From positions 1-49,060 of the forward strand of contig DATCPY010000004.1 of the NCBI GenBank assembly GCA_036569845.1: a DNA stretch of 49,060 nt, in the 5' to 3' direction. The notes below the pieces were generated by a model. That model was not told the origin of the DNA. It worked only from the letters and a program-made list of their open reading frames with translations, and did not search any database. Source of the DNA: UBA4735 sp036569845. GTDB taxonomy: Bacteria; Chloroflexota; Limnocylindria; P2-11E. The translations under genes were made by a program, and so were the position numbers. Each line of letters starts with the position of its first letter. The stretch's first letter is position 1. Below, one piece after another: positions 43,946 through 49,060 of the stretch.

Positions 43946-44598
43946 CAGGCGGCTTCGAGGTCGGCGATCGCCTGCGGGAGGCCCCGCAGGTCGCGAAGCA
44001 CACGCGTCGGCTTGGCACTCAGCGGCTCGCCGTGCCGGTCGATGAACACGGTGCGATAACCGAGCGCCGCGGCCGGGACCATGTCGTGGTACTGGCTCGC
44101 GCCGATGTGGACCGTGTCCGTCGTCGATGCGCCGGTCAGCTCTGCGAAGCGGCTCCAGTGGCCTGCCGCCGGCTTGTAGCTACCGACGTCCTCGGCCGTG
44201 ACGACGAGGTCCGGCGTGATGCCGAGCTTCGGGATCGATGTGGCGATGAGGTCGCGGTCCACGTTCGACAGGATGGCGATGCGCCGCCCCGCCGTCTGCA
44301 GCGCGCGCAACGCTGCGGGCACTTCGGTGAACGCGGCCCAGCCCGGGAGCGACGCCGGCAATGGTGACGGGCGGTCGATGCCATGCGCGCGCAGCAGCGC
44401 CCGTCCGGCCTGGTCGAGGATGTCGCGGTACCGGAGATAACGGCCGCCCTCGACCGTCGCCTCGGTCTCGATGTACTCCCGGGCGAGCGCGTCGCGGTCC
44501 GGCGGCGTCTCGAAGTACGGGAGCAGCGCGTCGGCGATGCCACCTTCCCAGTCGATGAGCGTGCCGTAGCAGTCGAACGTGCACCAGCGGATCGCCAC
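43945..44598 (-). CDS. HAD-superfamily hydrolase, haloacid-dehalogenase type II-like
   Basis: 217 residues with a GTG start at 44596-44598. The motifs are CTFDCYGTLIDW (nucleophile Asp and acid/base region), ILSNVDRDL (motif II Ser), the motif III Lys in GSYKPAAGHW, and HIGASQYHDMVPA with motif IV Asp. The helical cap between motifs I and II is of the type II dehalogenase or phosphoglycolate-phosphatase class. True dehalogenase activity cannot be told from sequence; a phosphatase role is equally possible. It overlaps the ABC gene and lies 9 bp after coaBC. Confidence 0.88.
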   Translation of the reverse strand: MAIRWCTFDCYGTLIDWEGGIADALLPYFETPPDRDALAREYIETEATVEGGRYLRYRDILDQAGRALLRAHGIDRPSPLPASLPGWAAFTEVPAALRALQTAGRRIAILSNVDRDLIATSIPKLGITPDLVVTAEDVGSYKPAAGHWSRFAELTGASTTDTVHIGASQYHDMVPAAALGYRTVFIDRHGEPLSAKPTRVLRDLRGLPQAIADLEAA

Positions 44599-44607
44599 GC
44601 CGAAACG

Positions 44608-45819
44608 TTAGCTGGCGAGCCGCTCCGCGATCAGCGCGACCAACCGGCGCGCGACCTCGCGCTTCGAGAGCAGCGGCAGGGCCTCGGCGCCGTCGGCGCT
44701 CACGAACGTGACCTGGTTCGTGTCCCCGCCGAAGCGGGAGCCTTCGGCCGTGACGTCGTTCGCGACCACCAGGTCGAGCTTCTTCTCGCGCAGCATGCGG
44801 GAGGCCTCCGCGACCGCGTCGCCGGTCTCGGCCTTGAATCCCACGACCAGCGTGCGCGGATCGCGCTTCGCGACGATCGCCTGGAGGACGTCCGGGTTCT
44901 TCACGAGCGTGAGGGACAGCTCGTCGCCCTGCTCGCGCTTCTTCAGCTTCTGCGGCGCGGCGGTCGCGGGTCGGTAGTCGGCGATGGCCGCAGCCATGAT
45001 CACCGCGTCCGCGCCGGGCAGCGCCGCGAGCACCGCGTCGCCGAGCTCCGCCGCGGTCTCGATGCGTACGACGGCGACGCCGACGGGCGCGCGCAGGGCC
45101 GTCGGACCGGTGATGAGCCGCACATCGGCGCCCGCGCGCCGGGCCGCGGCCGCGATCGCGTACCCCATCTTCCCGCTCGAACGGTTCGTCATGACGCGGA
45201 CCGGATCGATGGGCTCGAGCGTCGGCCCGGCCGTGACGACGATGCGCTTCCCGGCGAGCGCGGTGGACGTGGACAACGCATCCCGGATCGCGTCTTCGAT
45301 CAGCTCGAGCGACGCGAGCCGGCCCTGGCCCATTTGCCCGGACGCGAGCTCGCCGCTCTCGGGCTCGACGATCAGCGCACCGCGCTCGCGGAGCGCCTCG
45401 ACGTTGGCCTGCGTCGCGGGGTTGACCCACATGTGCGTCTCCATCGCCGGCGCGATGACCAGCGGGGCGTGCGAGGCCAGCACGGTCGTGCCGATGAGGT
45501 CGTCGGCGAAGCCACCCGCGAGGCGTGCGATCGTGTGCGCCGTCGCCGGCGCGATGACGACGACGTCGGCCTGCTGCCCCATCGCGACGTGGCCGGCCGC
45601 ACGATCGTCGAACGTCCCGAACATCTCGACCTCGACCGGGCGGTACGTCAAGGCCTGGAACGTGAGCGGCTGCACGAACTGCGTCGCCCCCGGGGTCATG
45701 ACGACCTGCACGGTCGCGCCGGCCTGGGTCATGCGGCGCGCGAGCTCGACGACCTTGTATACGGCGATCGATCCGGTCACACCGAGCACGATGAACTTGC
45801 CGCGGAGCATCTCGTTCAC
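44608..45819 (-). CDS. coaBC: Bifunctional phosphopantothenoylcysteine decarboxylase/phosphopantothenate-cysteine ligase
   Basis: 403 residues. The N-terminal CoaC part has the flavin-binding VTGSIAVYKVVEL and the substrate motif PAMETHMW (usual PAMN pattern, here PAME). The C-terminal CoaB part has VVTAGPTLEPIDPVR, TNRSSGKMGYA and the KNPDVL loop. It makes 4'-phosphopantetheine from phosphopantothenate in two steps of coenzyme A synthesis. The GTG start overlaps the coaX stop (GTGA), giving the gene order coaD-coaX-coaBC. Confidence 0.96.
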   Translation of the reverse strand: MNEMLRGKFIVLGVTGSIAVYKVVELARRMTQAGATVQVVMTPGATQFVQPLTFQALTYRPVEVEMFGTFDDRAAGHVAMGQQADVVVIAPATAHTIARLAGGFADDLIGTTVLASHAPLVIAPAMETHMWVNPATQANVEALRERGALIVEPESGELASGQMGQGRLASLELIEDAIRDALSTSTALAGKRIVVTAGPTLEPIDPVRVMTNRSSGKMGYAIAAAARRAGADVRLITGPTALRAPVGVAVVRIETAAELGDAVLAALPGADAVIMAAAIADYRPATAAPQKLKKREQGDELSLTLVKNPDVLQAIVAKRDPRTLVVGFKAETGDAVAEASRMLREKKLDLVVANDVTAEGSRFGGDTNQVTFVSADGAEALPLLSKREVARRLVALIAERLAS

Positions 45820-46592
45820 GCGGCGTTCAGCTCCCAGAGGAGGCGCAGGCCCTCGAGCGTCAGGTCGTCGTCGACGCGCTCGATCTTCGCGGTCAGCGGC
45901 GCGATCGTGGCGGCGAGCCCGCCGGTCGCGATGACCTTCGCCGTGCCGCCGGGCAGCTCAGCGAGGATCCGCCCGAGGAGCCCGTCGACGAGACCGACGT
46001 AGCCGAACATGATGCCGCTGCGCAGGCAATCGGCTGTGTTCTTCCCGATCGCGTGCTCCGGCGCTGCCAAGCTCACGGCGAAGAGCCGCGACGCGCGCGA
46101 GAACAGGGACTGCGCGGACACTTCCAGACCCGGCGCGAACGCGCCGCCAAGGAAATCGCCGTCCGCGCTCACCACGTCGAAGTTGGTCGTCGTGCCGAAA
46201 TCGACGATCACCAGCGGCCCGCCGTAGCGGCGATGCGCGGCGAGGGTGTTCGCGATCCGATCGGCACCGACCTCTGACGGGTTGTCGACGCGCAATCGGA
46301 CACCGGTCTTCACGCCGGGACCGATGACGACGGCCTTGCCTTCCATGTAGCGGTCGGCGAGACGCGTGAACGCCTGCGTGAGCGGTGGGACGACGCTGCC
46401 GAGCACGAGCGCGTCCATCGCCTCGAGCGAGAGATCCTCCTGCCCGAGCAGCGCGTCGAGCGTCACCGCGAGCTCATCCTCGGTCCGGTCGTGATCCGTC
46501 GCGGTGCGCCACGTCGCGATGAGCTCGCTGCCGCGGTACGCACCGATGACGACGTTGGTGTTGCCGGCGTCGATCGCCAGGAGCGTTCCCAC
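45816..46592 (-). CDS. coaX: Type III pantothenate kinase
   Basis: 258 residues. The phosphate loop LLAIDAGNTNVVIG, the GADRIAN block, VIVDFGTTTNFDVV with the second acidic residue, and GGAFAPGL are all typical of CoaX, an ASKHA-fold kinase that phosphorylates pantothenate, usually with a monovalent-cation requirement. The start is GTG, immediately after the coaD stop. The gene lies between coaD and coaBC, so three CoA steps are co-transcribed. Confidence 0.96.
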   Translation of the reverse strand: MGTLLAIDAGNTNVVIGAYRGSELIATWRTATDHDRTEDELAVTLDALLGQEDLSLEAMDALVLGSVVPPLTQAFTRLADRYMEGKAVVIGPGVKTGVRLRVDNPSEVGADRIANTLAAHRRYGGPLVIVDFGTTTNFDVVSADGDFLGGAFAPGLEVSAQSLFSRASRLFAVSLAAPEHAIGKNTADCLRSGIMFGYVGLVDGLLGRILAELPGGTAKVIATGGLAATIAPLTAKIERVDDDLTLEGLRLLWELNAA

Positions 46593-47114
46593 CTAGTCGG
46601 CGGGCTCGGTCGCACCGGTGCGCAAGCCCTGCTTCGCCTTCTTCGCGAGGGCCTTCGCGACGTTCGGGGGGACGAGGCCCTCGACCGACGCGCCGAACGA
46701 CGTGAGCTCCTTCACCCGCGACGCGGACACGAAGAGGTACTCCGGCGCGGTCATCAGAAAGACCATCTCGAGATCCTGTGCGAGACGCCGGTTCATGTTC
46801 GCCATCTCGAACTCGAACTCGAAGTCCGACAGCGCGCGGATGCCGCGGATGATGAACGTCGCACCGACCTCGCGGGCGAACTCGACCTGGAGGCTGTCGA
46901 AGGTGCGCACTTCGATGTTCGTGAGCGTCGCGCAGGCTTCCTGCATGAGGCCGACCCGCTCGTCGGCGGTGAAGACGGTCTTCTTGGACAGATTGCGGCC
47001 GACGCCGATGACGACGCGGTCAAAGAGCCGCGCGGCGCGATCGACGATGTCGAGATGGCCGTTCGTCGGTGGATCGAACGAGCCGGGATAGATGGCGACG
47101 CGTTGGGTGGCCAC
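46593..47114 (-). CDS. coaD: Phosphopantetheine adenylyltransferase
   Basis: 173 residues. The nucleotidyltransferase motif YPGSFDPPTNGHLDI near the N-terminus and the ISSSxxR-like segment FVSASRVKELTSFG near the end are diagnostic. It joins 4'-phosphopantetheine and ATP to dephospho-CoA. The GTG start at 47112-47114 has AAGGAGG nine bases upstream. It begins the coaD-coaX-coaBC unit; the upstream small membrane-protein gene ends 46 bp away. Confidence 0.96.
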   Translation of the reverse strand: MATQRVAIYPGSFDPPTNGHLDIVDRAARLFDRVVIGVGRNLSKKTVFTADERVGLMQEACATLTNIEVRTFDSLQVEFAREVGATFIIRGIRALSDFEFEFEMANMNRRLAQDLEMVFLMTAPEYLFVSASRVKELTSFGASVEGLVPPNVAKALAKKAKQGLRTGATEPAD

Positions 47115-47160
47115 GTGGTCGCGCCTCCTTGTTATCGGTAGTGCACGCCGCGCGACAAGC

Positions 47161-47466
47161 CTAACGCTTGGTCAGCGCGACCCCGGACAGCAACAGACCG
47201 GCGGCGAGCGTGATCGCTGCCGCTGCGGTCGCGACGTCCGCGGCGATGCCATGCACGATGATGCCCGCGAGCCCCGCACCACAAAGGCCGCCGGCGATCG
47301 CGGCGCCTGCCCGGCCGCGCGCGGCGGCGAACGGCAACACGAACACGAGGCCGAGGACGATCCCGCCGAGCGACGCGAACAGCCCGCCGACGAGCGCGCC
47401 AATGACGATGCCGCCGAGCCACCAGGGGAAGCGGCTGGTCAGGCTGCCGCGCTGAAGATCTGCCAT
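47161..47466 (-). CDS. Small multi-pass membrane protein, unknown function
   Basis: 101 residues from the ATG at 47464-47466, overlapping the cyclase gene end by 28 bp. About three glycine/alanine-rich helices follow a short Arg-containing N-terminus (LTSRFPWWLGGIVIGALVGG). No motif is recognised. A longer ORF reading upstream lies inside the cyclase gene and is rejected. It is co-directional with coaD. Confidence 0.6.
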   Translation of the reverse strand: MADLQRGSLTSRFPWWLGGIVIGALVGGLFASLGGIVLGLVFVLPFAAARGRAGAAIAGGLCGAGLAGIIVHGIAADVATAAAAITLAAGLLLSGVALTKR

Positions 47467-48773
47467 TCGTCCGGTACTCCCTTCAAGCGGCGCAGGCCCA
47501 CGGGCTCGAAGCGCAGCCCCGAGCCGGCAGTCAGGTCTTTCACCGTACTCGTGGCGAGGACCTCGCCCGGCGCGGCCTGCTCGCGCACGCGCGACCCGAT
47601 GATCACCGCGATGCCGCCGGTCTTCCCCGCGATGACTTCGCATTCACCGGTGTGGACTCCGGCGCGGACCTCGAGGCCAAGAGATCGGACGGCATCGCGG
47701 ATCGCGAGAGCGCAGCGGACCGCGCGCGCTGGGCCATCGAACGTCGCGAAGAAGCCGTCGCCCGCGGTATCGACCTCGCTGCCGCGGAACCGGGCCAGCT
47801 CACGACGGACGATCGCGTGATGATCCTCGATGAGCGCGCGCCAGCGGCGGTCGCCCAGCTCCGCCGCCTTGGCCGTGCCGTCAACGATGTCGGTGAACAG
47901 GACGGTCGCGAGAAACCGATCGGGCTCGGGCGCCGGCTTCGTTCCGGTCAGGAACTCTTGGATGCCCTCCACGACCGAGTCCTGATTCGCGAAGTAGGGC
48001 ACATGATCCGCGCCAGGAAGCTCGATCAGCCGCGCCCCAGGTATCCGCTTCGCGATCCAGCGGCCCTCCTCGATCTTCGCGTCCCGGTCGCCAACGGCAT
48101 GGAACATCAACGTCGGCACGCAGATGACCGGAAGCACCGCGCGGATGTCGATGTCGGTGTTCATCCGGCCGAGGGCGACTGCGGCCGAGGGGCTCACGCT
48201 GAGCCGTGATCGCCGGGCGAACCCAGCGCGCACGCGCTCGTCGTGAAGAACGCTTGGCGCGAGCGACGCGAGATCGACATCGCCGCCCCAGTGGGCGGCA
48301 AGTCCATCGAGCCACCGCTGACGCTGTTCCGGCGTCGGTGCCCAGGGATAGTCCTCGCTCCAGACGCGCTTCGCGAAGATGCTGTGCGTGATGAGCGCGA
48401 TCGTGCGCCGCGGATACGTCGCCGCGAAGACCACCGACATGTTCCCGCCTTCGGAGACGCCAAAGATCGCTGCGCGTTCCGAGCCGACGGCATCGAGCAC
48501 TGCGCGGATGTCATCGGTGCGCTCCTCGAGGGTCGGCGGGTGCTCGTCCGATACCCGATCGGAGAGCCCGGTGCCGCGTTTGTCGAACAGGATGAGCCTC
48601 GAGAACGCGGCGAGTCGCTCATGGAAGCTCACGATGGCGGGCTCCTCCCAGCCGAGCTCGATGTTGCTGATCCAACCGGATGCGAAGATCAGGTCGACCG
48701 GGCCGTCACCGACGACCTGGTAGGCGATGTTCAGCTCGCCACTCTTCGCGTACCGCGTCCGGGGGACGTTCAC
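47439..48773 (-). CDS. Alpha/beta-hydrolase fused to class III nucleotide cyclase
   Basis: 444 residues from a GTG overlapping the upstream stop as GTGA. Residues 1-270 are an alpha/beta hydrolase: nucleophile elbow GVSEGG, oxyanion region, and a conserved PGADHVPYF near the end, where the catalytic His is expected. Residues about 285-444 are a class III cyclase domain: ATVLFTDIVDGTAKAAELGD with the first metal Asp, and EVDTAGDGFFATFD with the second. The substrate-specifying Lys is replaced by Thr, so activity on ATP is not certain. This hydrolase-cyclase fusion is well known in actinobacteria and Chloroflexota; it suggests a signal released or sensed by hydrolysis. A possible cNMP receptor is the Crp/Fnr protein at 3444. 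Confidence 0.9.
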   Translation of the reverse strand: MNVPRTRYAKSGELNIAYQVVGDGPVDLIFASGWISNIELGWEEPAIVSFHERLAAFSRLILFDKRGTGLSDRVSDEHPPTLEERTDDIRAVLDAVGSERAAIFGVSEGGNMSVVFAATYPRRTIALITHSIFAKRVWSEDYPWAPTPEQRQRWLDGLAAHWGGDVDLASLAPSVLHDERVRAGFARRSRLSVSPSAAVALGRMNTDIDIRAVLPVICVPTLMFHAVGDRDAKIEEGRWIAKRIPGARLIELPGADHVPYFANQDSVVEGIQEFLTGTKPAPEPDRFLATVLFTDIVDGTAKAAELGDRRWRALIEDHHAIVRRELARFRGSEVDTAGDGFFATFDGPARAVRCALAIRDAVRSLGLEVRAGVHTGECEVIAGKTGGIAVIIGSRVREQAAPGEVLATSTVKDLTAGSGLRFEPVGLRRLKGVPDEWQIFSAAA

Positions 48774-49060
48774 GCGACGCGACGCCCGCCGGCGTAGACC
48801 TCGCGGACGAGCGGCGCACCGAGTCGGTAGCAAAGGTCACGCTCGTCGTCGGTCTCGAGGATCACGATGTCCGCGCGCCGGCCCTGCACGAGCGCGCCGG
48901 TCCGCGAGCCACGACCCAGCGCGTGCGCGGCGTTGATCGTCGCCGCGACGATCGCCTCGTGCGGCGTGAGATGGCACAGCGTCACGCCGAGCGCGATGGC
49001 CGTCGGCATGCCTTCGAGCGGAGACGTGCCTGGATTGTGGTCCGTCGCGAGCGCGATCGG
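48770..49060 (-). CDS. hutI: Imidazolonepropionase HutI, C-terminal end (partial)
   Basis: The last 96 codons of an amidohydrolase-type gene that enters from beyond the right edge. The segment has ALATDHNPGTSP with the metal-ligand Asp, LTPHEAIVAATINAAHALGRG, then GALVQGRRADIVILE and the closing beta strands of the composite domain, matching the C-terminus of histidine-utilisation imidazolonepropionase. It hydrolyses imidazolone-5-propionate to N-formimino-glutamate in histidine breakdown. Its stop overlaps the start of the hydrolase-cyclase gene as GTGA. Upstream hut genes lie outside the window. Confidence 0.85.
   Translation of the reverse strand, partial: PIALATDHNPGTSPLEGMPTAIALGVTLCHLTPHEAIVAATINAAHALGRGSRTGALVQGRRADIVILETDDERDLCYRLGAPLVREVYAGGRRVA

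Overview
The window is a high-GC, very gene-dense bacterial chromosome segment. I see no mobile element, CRISPR array, rRNA or tRNA, and the longest gap between genes is about 140 bp. Genes are commonly joined by 1-4 base stop/start overlaps (ATGA, GTGA, TGATG, and apparently CTGA). The content suggests a free-living, probably soil or freshwater, member of the Chloroflexota (Limnocylindria-like) or a neighbouring high-GC phylum: an MscL with a C-terminal zinc ribbon, a bL37-like mini-protein otherwise known to me from actinobacterial ribosomes, GpgS, type III pantothenate kinase, and DUF4388 and alpha/beta-hydrolase-cyclase proteins. The taxonomic placement is inference.

Layout. 1-150: end of mscL. 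213-4130 (minus): a unit of Crp/Fnr regulator, lone receiver, PstS-like lipoprotein and membrane histidine kinase. 4179-5205 (plus): a deoxyribosyltransferase-fold/sigma-region-4-like fusion and a 35-residue bL37-like protein, closed by a strong two-way terminator. 5279-5677 (minus): a lysine-rich histone-H1-like protein. 5774-14180 (minus): a tightly overlapping signalling operon with two hybrid histidine kinases, two single receivers, a receiver-HD-GYP phosphodiesterase, a receiver fused to a six-helix membrane domain, and a secreted gluzincin peptidase. A LuxR-HTH/PAS regulator diverges from it at 14322.

15350-20698: housekeeping genes hemW, a small unknown gene, lepA, murJ and rpsT. 20704-27865 (minus): a central-carbon operon (MalK/UgpC-type ATPase, DUF4388 protein, ROK kinase, gap, pgk, eno).

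28587-38552 is the most unusual part. Two divergent units handle glycosides and lipid phosphates. Leftward lie a DedA protein and a membrane PAP2 phosphatase fused in frame to a GH38 alpha-mannosidase. Rightward lie an MGS-like glycosyltransferase, a glycogen-debranching-like glycosidase, a GT4 glycosyltransferase, and glucosyl-3-phosphoglycerate synthase carrying two N-terminal Usp-like domains. I read this as a glucosylglycerate-based solute or glycan pathway with stress-sensing and membrane-side components. The substrate assignments are inference.

38549-49060 (minus): typA, a heterodimeric ABC exporter with one degenerate ATP site, a HAD hydrolase, the CoA genes coaBC-coaX-coaD, a small membrane protein, an alpha/beta-hydrolase fused to a class III cyclase, and the C-terminal end of an imidazolonepropionase.

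Three genes appear to start with CTG, which is unusual and is reported separately.
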